A program made the translations under genes and the position numbers. A model generated the notes under the pieces. It was not told the DNA's origin. It did no database searches and saw only the letters and a list, made by a program, of their open reading frames with translations. Source: VRUE01 sp963699225 (lineage in GTDB: Bacteria; Actinomycetota; Thermoleophilia; Solirubrobacterales; 70-9). From it: 64,000 nucleotides of DNA. The stretch is from positions 1,612,001 to 1,676,000 of the forward strand of contig OY969423.1 in the NCBI GenBank assembly GCA_963699225.1, in the 5' to 3' direction. Shown here piece after piece: positions 48,677 through 58,964 of the stretch (its first letter is position 1; each line of letters begins with the position of its first letter).

Positions 48677-51600
48677 CTAATGCTTGTTGGAGCGCTTTTT
48701 ATCCTTACCCCCACACTTCGCCACCAGCTCCGGCCGCAGCACCACAACCTTGCCGTTGTGAGCAACAAAGCGCGCGTTGGCCTTGTGCGTCCCCTGGCAG
48801 ATGTCGGTCGAGTTCTGAAGCAGGCCCTTCTTGCCTCCCTTGAGCGTCAGGGTGAACTTGGAGACCGGGGCGTCGGGGACTGCTTCGAAGGTGTTTCTGA
48901 GGCCACCGTGGATCGAGTCGTTTTTGCCGTCCAAGACGACGTTGACCTGGCCGTTCAGGTCGGCGACGAGATCGGGCAGCTGGTTGTTGGAGGATCTGAG
49001 GTAGACCGGGCCTTCAAGCGGCTTGTCAAACAGAGGCGTGATCGCTTTCGCGTAGCCGTAGACCGACTTCGCCGGGCATGCCTTTGCGGCGAACTGGACC
49101 CTGGTGCAGACGGTGCCGATGTGGCCCTGGTCGAGGAACTCGGAGTGGGGCAGGGCGACCTGGGCGTAGGCGATGTTGGAGTAGGCGCCGCCTTTGGGGT
49201 AGGTCAGGGTCGCTTTGAGCGAGGGGTGGGCCCCTCGCTTCGTCCCTCCCTTCAGCTTCAAGGAGAGCTTCGGCTTGAAGCCGAGGTTGGCGCAGCCTCC
49301 GACCTGGAAATGGTTGTTGAGGGCAACGCTTTGTCCCTGGGTCGAGATTGCTTCGCCGGTTACCGCCTTTGCTTCGCAGGAGGTTGGGTTGAGGGTGAAC
49401 TGGCTGCGGTCGATCGCCACGGCGATCGACCGCACGTCGAGCGGGATCCCCTGCAGGATCGTCGGGAAGCTCGATTTGACCGTGCCCTGGGCTGTTTCTG
49501 GGTCGATAAGGAGCGGCGCTCTCACAACTACGGTGCCGAGGTCAAAGGGACCGGCGACAGCGGGGGTGATGATCGCCAGGCTCAGTGGTGCTCCCTGGTA
49601 GGGACCGGCGAGGTAGACGTTTCCCTTGACGTTGTAGGGGGCTGGGCCGGCTCCTGCTCCCACGGTGACCGTTCCCAGGTGCGAGGAAGCGGGACAGCTC
49701 GGTGCGGCCTGCTCCTGCTTGCCGCTCTTGGCTTGGGCTGAGGCGATTGCCGCATCGGAGCATTCGGCGACGCCGGCAAACTTGGCCGCCACCCCCGCCG
49801 GCAGGGTGACGTTCAAGCCCTTCAGTTCCTGGGAGCCGTCCTGGCGGGAGAGGTTGACGACGAAGGGCGTGTAGGCGCCGGCTATCGGGGACTGCGAGCC
49901 CGCTTCGAAGCGTGGGTTGTTGGGCAGCTGGGCTGCCGAGGTCGGGCAGAGGCCGCCGCTGGGTGACTGTGTGGTCTCGAAGGAATCAGAAGGCGTCGCG
50001 TCCGGACCCGAGGCCGGTGCCGTCCAGGGGGTGAGAGAAGTCGTCGTGGTGTGCGTCCCACACACCGCCGGGGTCCGCAGCGGCGCCCTCGCCCCTTCGA
50101 AGAAGTCGAGCTTGAAGTCTTCGAAGGGAACCTGGGGGCTGGCGGCGACCGTCGTGGTGAGCTGTCCTGTGGCGGGGTCGAGGTTGACCTTGCCCGCCAG
50201 CTTCACCACCACGCCGCTCTGCGGGTCGTCGACGGTGATGTAGATGGCCAGGAGGGAGTTGAAGGGGTTTTCGTTTTGCTTGGCCAGGTAGACCGAGCCG
50301 GGCAGCGGGTGGTCGACCGCCGGGGCGTCGATTTCCACCGAGCCGACCTTCGAGGCGTCGGGGCAGTTGGCGGGCTCGGCGCTGAAGCTCGGTTTGCCTT
50401 CTTTTTCTCCCTGGTAGCCGATCTGGGCCGGCGAGCAGGAGGCAAGGCCGTCGGCGGAGGAGGGGTTGACCAGCAGGCCCTCGGGCAAGGTGACCCTGGC
50501 GTCCTTGAGGTCTGCCTCGCCCAGCCCTTCGGGGTCTTCGTTTTGGGCCTGCGGCAGGTGCAGGTCGAAGTGAAGGCCCGCGGGAGCGTCGGCGACGTTG
50601 GTGGTGGGCTTCGATTCGACCGTCGGCTCGAAGGGGGGCTGCTCGCAGGCGCTCGGCGGCGCTTCCACGGAGCTGGTGGCGGCGCCGGCGCTCGGTTGCG
50701 CCCAGGTTTCGAAGCTCATCGCCGAGAGCAGCGGATTCGCGCAGGAGCTCGGCAGGCGAAGGTAGGGGCGCGGCGTCCCCGGTGCCGGGCAGAGGCCGCT
50801 GCCTGTGTTCGCGCACTGCCCCCGCAGCGGGTCGTGGCTCTGCTCCCAGGGCGTGCCCCAGATCGTGATCCGCGAGGCCGTCACCCGCCGTGCCTCGGTC
50901 ACGTTGTGCAGGTAGGCGGTGGCGCCGTAATCGCCGTCGGAGCGCACCCTGGCGTTGATGTAGGTCGGTGTGCCGAGCACCTGAAAGCCGAGCTGGGCCG
51001 GCATCCCTTTCGGCGGCACCAGGTTGAAGATCGGCGTCAGCGCGGGCAGCGCTTCGCCTTCGAGCTGCTGCACCGCCGCCAGCCCAACCGCCGCGCCGGC
51101 CGGGCATTCGTTCGTCGTCGTGCTGGCGCCGAATTCCGTCGGCACCGTGCGCAGCGAGTTGAACTGCTGGGCCGAGCAGCGCCCGATCGCCGTCGGGTTG
51201 GCCGCCAGCCCCGGCGGCAGCGCCACTTCGATCTCCTTCAGGTCGCCCCCGGCCGCCACGAAGGCAGACCCAGAAGCCGGCGGCGCAGGGACGAGGTTTA
51301 CCGCGAAGGAGGTCGTGTACTGGTAGGGGTGGGAGTCCGCGCCGGTTGCCGGAAGCCCGTCGGCACCGGTCAGCTCGGAGCGAAATTCGGCGAAGCCCGG
51401 CGCCGGATTCTGCGCGCTGACCTGGTTCACGGCTTCGCTGCTCACCGCCGCCGCGCCGCCGCCTTTGACTTCCACCCGGTTCACCAGCGCCCCGCTCGCG
51501 TCTGGCGGCACCGTGACGAAGACTTCCAGCAGAAACTCGTTGCCGGGGTAGAGCTTCGCCGGCTCGATTTCCGGCACCAGCGCGTCGCTGACCTTGCAGG

Positions 51601-51946
51601 TCACGGTGGCGACTTCGCCCGTGACTTTGGTTTCGCAGCCGCTGGTGATCGGATGTCCGGTTCTCGGCGGCAACAGCCTGATGCTTTTCACCCCCAGCCC
51701 GGCCGGCAGCGTGTCGGTGATCGTGATCTCGCTGTGGTCGGTGGTTTTGCCGCCGCTGTTGGTGACGAAGACCAGGTAGCTGTCGATCCCGCTTTCATCG
51801 CCCGGGGCGAAGTTGGTCGGCGCCGCCTGGGACTGGATGCTCCAGGCGGGCGCCGGCGCCGGGGCGCCGAGTGCGGGGACGGCGGCAAAAGAGCCGGCGG
51901 CGATGACCGCGCCGAGCAGCGCTGCCAGCGTCTTGCGCGGCGTCAT
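48677..51946 (-). CDS. Large secreted DUF11-type protein B2 (duplicate)
   Basis: This is a 1089-residue exported protein. After the signal peptide comes a DUF11-like domain (~residues 45-190: SYLVFVTNSGGKTTDHSEIT, DTLPAGLGVKSIRLL), then the B-family body with S-H-P-Y-Q-Y-T-T-S-F, E-V-A-L-P-P-G-L-A-A-N and GPVYLRSSNNQLPDLVADL. It ends in a basic tail that differs from B1 (A-K-C-G-G-K-D-K-K-R). Except for the termini and mosaic patches, it is nearly identical to B1 (55716-58964). The start overlaps the A2 stop (ATGA). A wall- or matrix-associated adhesin is inferred. Confidence 0.85.
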   Translation of the reverse strand: MTPRKTLAALLGAVIAAGSFAAVPALGAPAPAPAWSIQSQAAPTNFAPGDESGIDSYLVFVTNSGGKTTDHSEITITDTLPAGLGVKSIRLLPPRTGHPITSGCETKVTGEVATVTCKVSDALVPEIEPAKLYPGNEFLLEVFVTVPPDASGALVNRVEVKGGGAAAVSSEAVNQVSAQNPAPGFAEFRSELTGADGLPATGADSHPYQYTTSFAVNLVPAPPASGSAFVAAGGDLKEIEVALPPGLAANPTAIGRCSAQQFNSLRTVPTEFGASTTTNECPAGAAVGLAAVQQLEGEALPALTPIFNLVPPKGMPAQLGFQVLGTPTYINARVRSDGDYGATAYLHNVTEARRVTASRITIWGTPWEQSHDPLRGQCANTGSGLCPAPGTPRPYLRLPSSCANPLLSAMSFETWAQPSAGAATSSVEAPPSACEQPPFEPTVESKPTTNVADAPAGLHFDLHLPQAQNEDPEGLGEADLKDARVTLPEGLLVNPSSADGLASCSPAQIGYQGEKEGKPSFSAEPANCPDASKVGSVEIDAPAVDHPLPGSVYLAKQNENPFNSLLAIYITVDDPQSGVVVKLAGKVNLDPATGQLTTTVAASPQVPFEDFKLDFFEGARAPLRTPAVCGTHTTTTSLTPWTAPASGPDATPSDSFETTQSPSGGLCPTSAAQLPNNPRFEAGSQSPIAGAYTPFVVNLSRQDGSQELKGLNVTLPAGVAAKFAGVAECSDAAIASAQAKSGKQEQAAPSCPASSHLGTVTVGAGAGPAPYNVKGNVYLAGPYQGAPLSLAIITPAVAGPFDLGTVVVRAPLLIDPETAQGTVKSSFPTILQGIPLDVRSIAVAIDRSQFTLNPTSCEAKAVTGEAISTQGQSVALNNHFQVGGCANLGFKPKLSLKLKGGTKRGAHPSLKATLTYPKGGAYSNIAYAQVALPHSEFLDQGHIGTVCTRVQFAAKACPAKSVYGYAKAITPLFDKPLEGPVYLRSSNNQLPDLVADLNGQVNVVLDGKNDSIHGGLRNTFEAVPDAPVSKFTLTLKGGKKGLLQNSTDICQGTHKANARFVAHNGKVVVLRPELVAKCGGKDKKRSNKH

Positions 51947-54900
51947 CGTCCCGCCCTCCCGGTGTGGTTGGCTCTGGCCTGCCGCTTCTTTGCCTTGTGC
52001 TTGCTCTTCTTCTTGTGCTTCTTGCTCTTGTGTTTCTTTGGCTTTTGGGCCTGATTGCCGGGACCTTGGATGTAAGGAGTGATCGGCGAAGCGATGCCCG
52101 GAGGAGTGCCCGGCGCCCCCTTGCAGGCTTCGCCCCGGCAGATCGGCTCTTCGACCGGTTCGGGGAAGCCGCCGCCTTCGCGGGCGTCATAGACGTCGTA
52201 GTTTTCGTTCGTGTCCCAGCCGACCAGGGTGCTGCGGGTGGAAAAGAAGGCATCGCGCCCGTCCGCGGAGGCGTCGACCAGGAAGCTCTCATCGGTGCTC
52301 TTGCCGCTGGAGATGAGGAAGTGACAGCCGCCCGCAGCCGGGTCGAAGGCTGGGTTTTCGCTCGTGCAGCTTCCCGCTCCGGAGCGCTCGAACTCATAGA
52401 CGTCGCGCTTGCCGTTTTCATCGGCCGTGCTCAGCGCGTCGAGGGACTCGAAGAAGAAGCGCGAGCCGTCATCGGAGAGGTAGCGGGGGCCTTCGTAGGG
52501 GTTGGTCCAGCCCGGCAGCAGGGCCGGGCCCAGCGGCCTCGCTCCCGAGGGGTTGCAGGAGGCGCAGCTCAGCGTGTCGGCTTCGGCGTCATAGAGGAAG
52601 GCCTGGGAGCACAGCGGGCTGCCGACCAGTTCCCCTATGCCATTCAGGTTGCAGTGCTGACCCCCGGCGACCGTGTTGTCATAGCCCGCCAGCGCCTCGG
52701 CTTCGTTCGAGATGAAGGCGAGGTGGCGCCCGTCGGGGGAGACGCGGGCGCTCAGCGCTTTCGGCTGGGACTCCCAGTCGTTTGCGTCTTCGGGGGCCAG
52801 GGTGGCGATGAAGCTGGTTTTGCCCTCGTGGTAGAGGTAGAGGTTGTTCTTGCCTTCGGTCGCTTTCTCACCGGTGCCGTTCTCTTCTTCGCCGCTGAGC
52901 ACGCCCTTGGCGACGAAGTAGAGGTAGGAGCCGTCATCCGATGCGCCGAGGACTCCCTGCACGTTTGCCCGGATGCCTTTGCTCAGGTCGGCGAGCGGTT
53001 CTTCTTTGCCCAGTTCATAGCGATAGAGGCCGGGGGCTCCCGCTTCTGCTTTGGAGTTTTTGATCAGCTTGGCGGTATCGGTGAAGTAGACGACCGAGCC
53101 GTCGGCGCCGGCTGCCCAGAAGACGCCTCTGCCGCCGGCTTTGTCGCTGCCGCCCTGATTGGCGTCCAGCTGCACCGTTTCGGTGCCGTTGATCCGGACC
53201 AATAGCCGGCTCGGGGGGTCTTCTTCTGCTTTGGTCGGATTGGGCCGGTAGGTCCAAAAGGCCTTCGAGCCGTCGGCGGAGATGACGTGGCGCAGGATCG
53301 ACTGGCCGACCTGGCAGTTCTCGACGCCGGTACCGGCACTAGCGCCAAAGGTCGTTCCTTCGGTCGGCACCGCTGCTTCGCTGGCACCGGGCAGCATGCT
53401 GACCACCCGCAGCCCTCCGGCCGCCGACCATTCATAGAGGTTGTATTCGAAGGATTCGCCTTCCGGTGCCCCGGCGTAAGGCGCATTGGCGGCGAAGAAG
53501 GCACGGCTGCCGTCGCTGCTGGCACCGGCATAGACAAAGCAGACTCTCTGTCCTACGGGCACATCTGGCGCTTCAGGGGTGAGGCACTGCAGAGCCCCGC
53601 TCTCGTTGTCGCGCAGGTAGAGATCTTCGAAGCCCTCCGGGCAACCCGGCGCCAGCACCGGTTCGGTCACCTTCACCACCCCGAAGCCGAGGTCGGCGCT
53701 GAAGCCGCTGTATGGGGGGATCAGCACTTCGGACTTGAAACCGAAGGGGGAGATGCTCTCGGTCCCCCAGCCGCTCGCGCCGCGCTTGGAGAGGTACTGG
53801 CTGGTCGAGGGGGCGCTTTCGGCGTCCCCGAAGGAAGTGAAGGAGGTGTAGGTGATCGCTTCGCCCGAGCCGGCGGCGGCCTGGATCCGCACCACCCTGC
53901 TGGATTCGGCGACGCCGCCGGCCAGGCCCGGCACCGCCACTTCGGCGCTGTTCTTCTGCCCCGGGGAGACCAGCTCCCAGGCGCGGTCATCGGGCAGGGC
54001 GCCGGTGTTGAGGCCGAAGGTGCGAAAGCCCCTGGTCGGCCCGACGATCTCCTTGCCTTCGGGGGAGATCTTGACGTCGGTGGCGACGACGCGGAAGGCA
54101 TAGGAGGTGGCGGGCTCAAGGCCGCTGAGATGGGAGGAGCGAAGCGTGAAGCTTTCGCCGGCGCCGAAGTCGAGTGCTTCTTCGCCCGCGTCGACGTCGG
54201 GGGCTTTGCTTGCGTGATCGAAGCCGTGCCCGGGCCCCAGCTCTTCGGTGTCTTTGAGGTAGGTGGCTTCCTCGACGTATTCGAAGTAGCCGCTGGTGGA
54301 AAGGCCCAGCGGGTTGACGGCGGCGTTCAGGGTCGCCGCTTCGGTGTCGACGGCTGAGACCGTGGTGGTGCCGATTTCAAGCGGCGGGCGCGAGGTGAAG
54401 CTGCCTTCTTCGCCGAGGACGCCGGCCGGGGCGTCGGCGTTGGTGGCGATGACGCGGCAGTGGTATTTGGTTTCCGGCACGAGGTCGGCTACGCCGTTTG
54501 CTTCGTGCAATTTGAAGTCGGCGCCGATCGATTCGCTCTCGGGGGTGGAGCCGGCGGGGTGGGCGCCGCCGAAGCCGCTTTCCCCGGCGGCGATGTTGGC
54601 CTGGAAGTCGGCGTCGCTGATGTATTGGAAGTGGGCGGTGGTGGCTTTGCCCTCCGGGTTCACTTCCGCCCGCAGGGTGGCTTTGGCGTTGCCGAGGGTG
54701 CCTTCCTTTACCTCGCAGGCTCCCTGCAGCACCACCGGGCCGGGCGGGGGCAGCGCGACGTACCTGATCCCCGCCGTCCCCTCGCTGGCGAAGAGGTCGC
54801 CGTCGGCGCTGGAGTAGGCGGCGAGGGCGGGGACGAAGAGGCTGCCGCCGCCCACCGAGTAGCCGAAGCGCTTCAGGGTGACTCCGCTCACCGAGTACTC

Positions 54901-55660
54901 GGTGAAGAAGTCGACCCGCCCCCCCACTATTTCGTTACCGCGCTGCTTGGCGAAGACGTTGCCGGCCCCGTCGACCGCGAGCCCTTCGGATTCGGTGCCT
55001 TTGTCGAGTTCGTACAGCAGGGCTCCCGCGGGGCTGTACTTGCGCAGCACGCCGCCGGCCCCTTCGACCGTGACGTAGAGGTTCCCGCTCGCGTCGACCG
55101 CGAAGCCTTCGATCGTTTCGAAGTGACCTTCGAAGAGCGTCACTTCCCCCAGGCATTTGCCGCTCGAGTCAAAGCGCTCGACCCGGTTGACGAAGTTTTC
55201 GGCACCTGAATCGAAGAAGTCGGCGACGTAGACGTCGCCACCGGGACCGCTGGCGATCGGGCGGTTGGGGGTGAACTCACACGGGCCCTGTCCCGCTTTC
55301 CCGAAGGACTCGGCGGCGATCAATTCGCCGTTGGGTTTGAACTTCTTCACCAGGGGACCGCCGGTGTCGGCGGTGCTCACGTAGATGTCGTGGCGAGAGG
55401 GAGAGCCGGCGTTGTTGTCGACCGCGACCCAGGCCGGGCTCGAGAGCTGGCCGGCGCCGATCGAGGTCACCGAGGTGCCGTCGGACTCGAAGACGTCGAT
55501 GCGGTTGTTGCCCTGATCGGCAACGTAGAGGCGACCGGTTTCGGTGTCCACGGCCAGGCCCCGGGGACCGCTGCACTGCCCGGGGCCGGCGCCGGGGGGG
55601 CAGAGGTTCGGCTCGGCCGAGGCGGTGGAGGCGAAGGCGAGCAGGAGCAGCGCCATCGCC
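48712..55660 (-). repeat. Tandem duplication, unit 2 (A2-B2)
   Basis: This is the downstream unit of a ~6.94-kb direct tandem repeat containing A2 and B2. Its borders are visible in the signal-peptide codons of A (near 55640-55660) and in the last codons of B (near 48712), outside which the two units share no similarity. Identity to unit 1 is very high in patches and lower in others. Confidence 0.9.
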
Positions 55661-55719
55661 ACGAGCGGGAGGAGCCGGAGCGAGCCCCGGATGGCCTCCG
55701 CTGTTCGGAATTCGTTCAT
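51943..55719 (-). CDS. Secreted NHL plus TolB-like propeller protein A2 (duplicate)
   Basis: This is a 1258-residue exported protein. The hydrophobic signal segment (L-L-L-L-A-F-A-S-T-A-S-A-E) is followed by NHL blades (GLAVDTETGRLYVADQGNNR, GFAVDASGNLYVTVEG), two FN3-like domains (F-Q-Y-I-S-D; F-E-Y-V-E-E), a TolB-like propeller (DDRAWELVSPGQKNSAEV, SPDGRHLAFISNEAEALAGY, YDAREGGGFP) and a Lys-rich tail (K-P-K-K-H-K-S-K-K-H-K-K-K). The N-terminal ~10 residues differ from A1. The ATG at 55717-55719 overlaps the TGA of B1. It is a probable binding protein of the envelope; no enzyme motif was seen. Confidence 0.85.
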   Translation of the reverse strand: MNEFRTAEAIRGSLRLLPLVAMALLLLAFASTASAEPNLCPPGAGPGQCSGPRGLAVDTETGRLYVADQGNNRIDVFESDGTSVTSIGAGQLSSPAWVAVDNNAGSPSRHDIYVSTADTGGPLVKKFKPNGELIAAESFGKAGQGPCEFTPNRPIASGPGGDVYVADFFDSGAENFVNRVERFDSSGKCLGEVTLFEGHFETIEGFAVDASGNLYVTVEGAGGVLRKYSPAGALLYELDKGTESEGLAVDGAGNVFAKQRGNEIVGGRVDFFTEYSVSGVTLKRFGYSVGGGSLFVPALAAYSSADGDLFASEGTAGIRYVALPPPGPVVLQGACEVKEGTLGNAKATLRAEVNPEGKATTAHFQYISDADFQANIAAGESGFGGAHPAGSTPESESIGADFKLHEANGVADLVPETKYHCRVIATNADAPAGVLGEEGSFTSRPPLEIGTTTVSAVDTEAATLNAAVNPLGLSTSGYFEYVEEATYLKDTEELGPGHGFDHASKAPDVDAGEEALDFGAGESFTLRSSHLSGLEPATSYAFRVVATDVKISPEGKEIVGPTRGFRTFGLNTGALPDDRAWELVSPGQKNSAEVAVPGLAGGVAESSRVVRIQAAAGSGEAITYTSFTSFGDAESAPSTSQYLSKRGASGWGTESISPFGFKSEVLIPPYSGFSADLGFGVVKVTEPVLAPGCPEGFEDLYLRDNESGALQCLTPEAPDVPVGQRVCFVYAGASSDGSRAFFAANAPYAGAPEGESFEYNLYEWSAAGGLRVVSMLPGASEAAVPTEGTTFGASAGTGVENCQVGQSILRHVISADGSKAFWTYRPNPTKAEEDPPSRLLVRINGTETVQLDANQGGSDKAGGRGVFWAAGADGSVVYFTDTAKLIKNSKAEAGAPGLYRYELGKEEPLADLSKGIRANVQGVLGASDDGSYLYFVAKGVLSGEEENGTGEKATEGKNNLYLYHEGKTSFIATLAPEDANDWESQPKALSARVSPDGRHLAFISNEAEALAGYDNTVAGGQHCNLNGIGELVGSPLCSQAFLYDAEADTLSCASCNPSGARPLGPALLPGWTNPYEGPRYLSDDGSRFFFESLDALSTADENGKRDVYEFERSGAGSCTSENPAFDPAAGGCHFLISSGKSTDESFLVDASADGRDAFFSTRSTLVGWDTNENYDVYDAREGGGFPEPVEEPICRGEACKGAPGTPPGIASPITPYIQGPGNQAQKPKKHKSKKHKKKSKHKAKKRQARANHTGRAGR

Positions 55720-58700
55720 CGCCCCTGCCTTTTGCACTTCGCCACCAGCTCCGGCCGCAGCACCACAACCTTGCCGTTGTGAGCAACAAAGCGCGCGTTG
55801 GCCTTGTGCGTCCCCACGCAGATGCCGGTCGAGTTCTGCAGCAGGCCCTTCTTGCCTCCCTTGAGCGTCAGGGTGAACTTGGAGACCGGGGCGTCGGGGA
55901 CGGCTTCGAAGGTGTTCCTGAGGCCACCGTGGATCGAGTCGTTTTTGCCGTCCAAGACGACGTTGACCTGGCCGTTCAGGTCGGCGACCAGGTCGGGGAG
56001 CTGGTTGTTGGAGGATCTGAGGTAGACCGGGCCTTCGAGCGGCTTGTCGAAGAGCGGCGTGATCGCTTTGGCGTAGCCGTAGACCGACTTCGCAGGGCAT
56101 GCCTTCGCGGCGAACTGGACCCTGGTGCAGACGGTGCCGATGTGGCCCTGGTCGAGGAACTCGGAGTGAGGCAGGGCGACCTGGGCGTAGGCGATGTTGG
56201 AGTAGGCGCCGCCTTTGGGGTAGGTCAGGGTCGCCTTGAGTGAGGGGTGGGCTCCCCGCTTGGTTCCTCCCTTCAGCTTCAAGGAGAGCTTGGGCTTGAA
56301 GCCGAGGTTGGCGCAGCCGCCGACCTGGAAGCGGTTGTTGAGGGGGACGCTCTGTCCCTGGGTGGAGATTGCTTCGCCTGTTACCGCCTTGGCTTCGCAG
56401 GAGGTCGGGTTGAGGGTGAACTGGCTCCTGTCGATCGAGACCGCGATGCTCCTCACGTCCAGGGGAATTCCCTGCAGGATCGTCGGGAAGCTCGATTTGA
56501 CCGTGCCCTGGGCAGTTTCTGGGTCGATGTAGAGAGGGGCCCGAACAACGACGGTTCCGAGGTCAAAGGGACCTGCGACAGCCGGGGTGATGATCGCCAG
56601 GCTTAGCGGAGCTCCCTGGTAAGGGCCTGCGAGGTAGGCGTTGCCCTTTACGTAGTAAGGGGCGGGGCCTGCTCCGGCTCCTACGGTCACGGTTCCCAGG
56701 TGCGAGGTGGCGAGACAAGAGGGACTCCCCTGCTCTTGCTTTCCGGTCTTGGCTTCCGCGAAGGCGATCGCTGCGTCTGAGCATTCGGCTACTCCGGCAA
56801 ACTTGGCCGTGAGGCCTGGAGGCAGGGTCAGGTTCAGGCCTTTGAGTTCTTGCGAGCCGTCTTCGCGTGAGAGCTTGAGGACGAAGGGTGAGTAGGCGCC
56901 GGCTATCGGGGACATCGGCCCGGCCACGAAAGAGGGGTTGTTGGGCAGGGACCCAGCGCTTGTCGGGCAGGCGCCGCCGCTTGGCGACTGGGTGGTTTCG
57001 AAGGAATCAGAAGGCGTCGCGTCCGGTCCCGAGGCCGGTGCCGTCCAGGGAGTGAGGGAAGTCGTCGTGGTGTGAACACCACACACCGCCGGCGTCCTCA
57101 AGGGCGCCCTCGCCCCTTCGAAGAAGTCGAGCTTGAAGTCTTCGAAGGGGACCTGGGGGCTGGCAGAGACCACGGTGCTCAGCTGGCCTGTGGCAGGGTC
57201 GAGGTTGACCTTGCCCGCCAGCTTCACCACCACCCCGGTCTGCGGGTCGTTAACAGTGATGTAGATGGCTAGGAGGGAGTTGAAGGGGTTTTCGTTTTGC
57301 TTGGCGAGATAAACCGATCCGGGCAGCGGGTGGTCTATCGCCGGGGCATCGATTTCCACCGAGCCGACCTTCGATGCGTCGGGGCAGTTGGCGGGCTCGG
57401 CGCTGAAGCTCGGTTTGCCTTCTTTTTCTCCCTGGTAGCCGATCTGGGCCAGCGAGCAGGAGGCGAGGCCGTCGGCGGAGGAGGGGTTGACCAAGAAGCC
57501 TTCGGGCAAGGTGACCCTGGCGTCCTTGAGGTCTGCCTCGCCCAGCCCTTCGGGGTCTTCGTTTTGGGCCTGGGGCAGGTGCAGGTCGAAGTGAAGGCCC
57601 GAGGGTGCGTCGGCGACGTTGGTGGTCGGCTTCGATTCGACCGCCGGGTCGAAGGGGGGCTGCTCGCAGGCGCTCGGCGGCGCTTCCACGGAGCTGGTGC
57701 TGGCGCCGGCGCTCGGCTGCGCCCAGGTTTCAAAGCTCATCGCCGAGAGCAGCGGATCCGCGCAGGAGCTCGGCAGGCGAAGGTAGGGCCGCGGCGTCCC
57801 CGCCGCCGGGCAAAGGTTGCCGGCCTGCGCGCACTGTCCCCGCAGGGGGTCGTGGCTCGGCTCCCAGGGCGTGCCCCAGATCGTGATCCGCGAGGCCGTC
57901 ACCCGCCGTGCCTCGGTCACGTTGTGCAGGTAGGCGGTGGCGCCGTAGTCGCCGTCAGAGCGCACCCTGGCGTTGATGTACATCGGGGTGCCGAGCACCT
58001 GGAAGCCGAGCTGGGCCGGCATCCCCTTCGGCGCCACCAGGTTGAAGATCGGCGTCTGCAGCGAGAGCGCTTCGCCTTCGAGCTGCTGCACCGCCGCCAG
58101 CCCCACCGCCGAGTCGGCCGGGCATTCATTAATAGGCGTGCTGTTGCCGAATTGCGTCGCCACCGTGCGCAGCGAGTTGAACTGCTGGGCCGAGCAGCGC
58201 CCGATCGCCGTCGGGTTTGCCGCCAGCCCCGGCGGCAGCGCCACTTCGATCTCCTTCAGGTCGCCTCCGGCCGGCACGAAAGCAGACCCCGACGCCGGTG
58301 GCGCAGGAACGAGGTTGACCGCGAAGGAGGTCGTGTACTGGTAGGGGTGGGAGTCCGCGCCGGTTGCCGGAAGCCCGTCGGCACCGGTCAGCTCGGAGCG
58401 AAATTCGGCGAAGCCCGGCGCCGGATTCTGCGCGCTGACCTGGTTCACGGCTTCGCTGCTCACCGCCGCCGCGCCGCCGCCTTTGACTTCCACCCGGTTC
58501 ACCAGCGCCCCGCTCGCGTCTGGCGGCACCGTGACGAAGACTTCCAGCAGAAACTCGTTGCCGGGGTAGAGCTTCGCCGGCTCGATTTCCGGCACCAGCG
58601 CGTCGCTGACCTTGCAGGTCACGGTGGCGACTTCGCCCGTGACTTTGGTTTCGCAGCCGCTGGTGATCGGATGTCCGGTTCTCGGCGGCAACAGCCTGAT

Positions 58701-58964
58701 GCTTTTCACCCCCAGCCCGGCCGGCAGCGTGTCGGTGATCGTGATCTCGCTGTGGTCGGTGGTTTTGCCGCCGCTGTTGGCGACGAAGACCAGGTAGCTG
58801 TCGCTCCCGCTTTCATCGCCCGGGGCGAAGTTGGTCGGCGCCGCCTGGGACTGGATGCTCCAGGCGGGCACCGGCGCCGGGGCGGCGAGTGCGGGGGCGG
58901 CGGCGAAAGAGCCGAGGAGGAGGAAAACACCGAGCAGCGCTGCCAGCGCCTTGCCCGGCGTCAT
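55716..58964 (-). CDS. Large secreted DUF11-type protein B1 (duplicate)
   Basis: This is a 1082-residue paralogue of B2 with the same signal peptide and DUF11-like N-terminal domain. The body has the same blocks (H-P-Y-Q-Y-T-T-S-F, GPVYLRSSNNQLPDLVADL, R-G-A-H-P-S-L-K-A). It ends V-A-K-C-K-R-Q-G-R, shorter than B2. The ATG at 58962-58964 overlaps the A1 stop (ATGA), and its own TGA overlaps the A2 start, so all four genes are translationally chained. Silent differences are concentrated in the middle while long blocks are identical to B2. Confidence 0.85.
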   Translation of the reverse strand: MTPGKALAALLGVFLLLGSFAAAPALAAPAPVPAWSIQSQAAPTNFAPGDESGSDSYLVFVANSGGKTTDHSEITITDTLPAGLGVKSIRLLPPRTGHPITSGCETKVTGEVATVTCKVSDALVPEIEPAKLYPGNEFLLEVFVTVPPDASGALVNRVEVKGGGAAAVSSEAVNQVSAQNPAPGFAEFRSELTGADGLPATGADSHPYQYTTSFAVNLVPAPPASGSAFVPAGGDLKEIEVALPPGLAANPTAIGRCSAQQFNSLRTVATQFGNSTPINECPADSAVGLAAVQQLEGEALSLQTPIFNLVAPKGMPAQLGFQVLGTPMYINARVRSDGDYGATAYLHNVTEARRVTASRITIWGTPWEPSHDPLRGQCAQAGNLCPAAGTPRPYLRLPSSCADPLLSAMSFETWAQPSAGASTSSVEAPPSACEQPPFDPAVESKPTTNVADAPSGLHFDLHLPQAQNEDPEGLGEADLKDARVTLPEGFLVNPSSADGLASCSLAQIGYQGEKEGKPSFSAEPANCPDASKVGSVEIDAPAIDHPLPGSVYLAKQNENPFNSLLAIYITVNDPQTGVVVKLAGKVNLDPATGQLSTVVSASPQVPFEDFKLDFFEGARAPLRTPAVCGVHTTTTSLTPWTAPASGPDATPSDSFETTQSPSGGACPTSAGSLPNNPSFVAGPMSPIAGAYSPFVLKLSREDGSQELKGLNLTLPPGLTAKFAGVAECSDAAIAFAEAKTGKQEQGSPSCLATSHLGTVTVGAGAGPAPYYVKGNAYLAGPYQGAPLSLAIITPAVAGPFDLGTVVVRAPLYIDPETAQGTVKSSFPTILQGIPLDVRSIAVSIDRSQFTLNPTSCEAKAVTGEAISTQGQSVPLNNRFQVGGCANLGFKPKLSLKLKGGTKRGAHPSLKATLTYPKGGAYSNIAYAQVALPHSEFLDQGHIGTVCTRVQFAAKACPAKSVYGYAKAITPLFDKPLEGPVYLRSSNNQLPDLVADLNGQVNVVLDGKNDSIHGGLRNTFEAVPDAPVSKFTLTLKGGKKGLLQNSTGICVGTHKANARFVAHNGKVVVLRPELVAKCKRQGR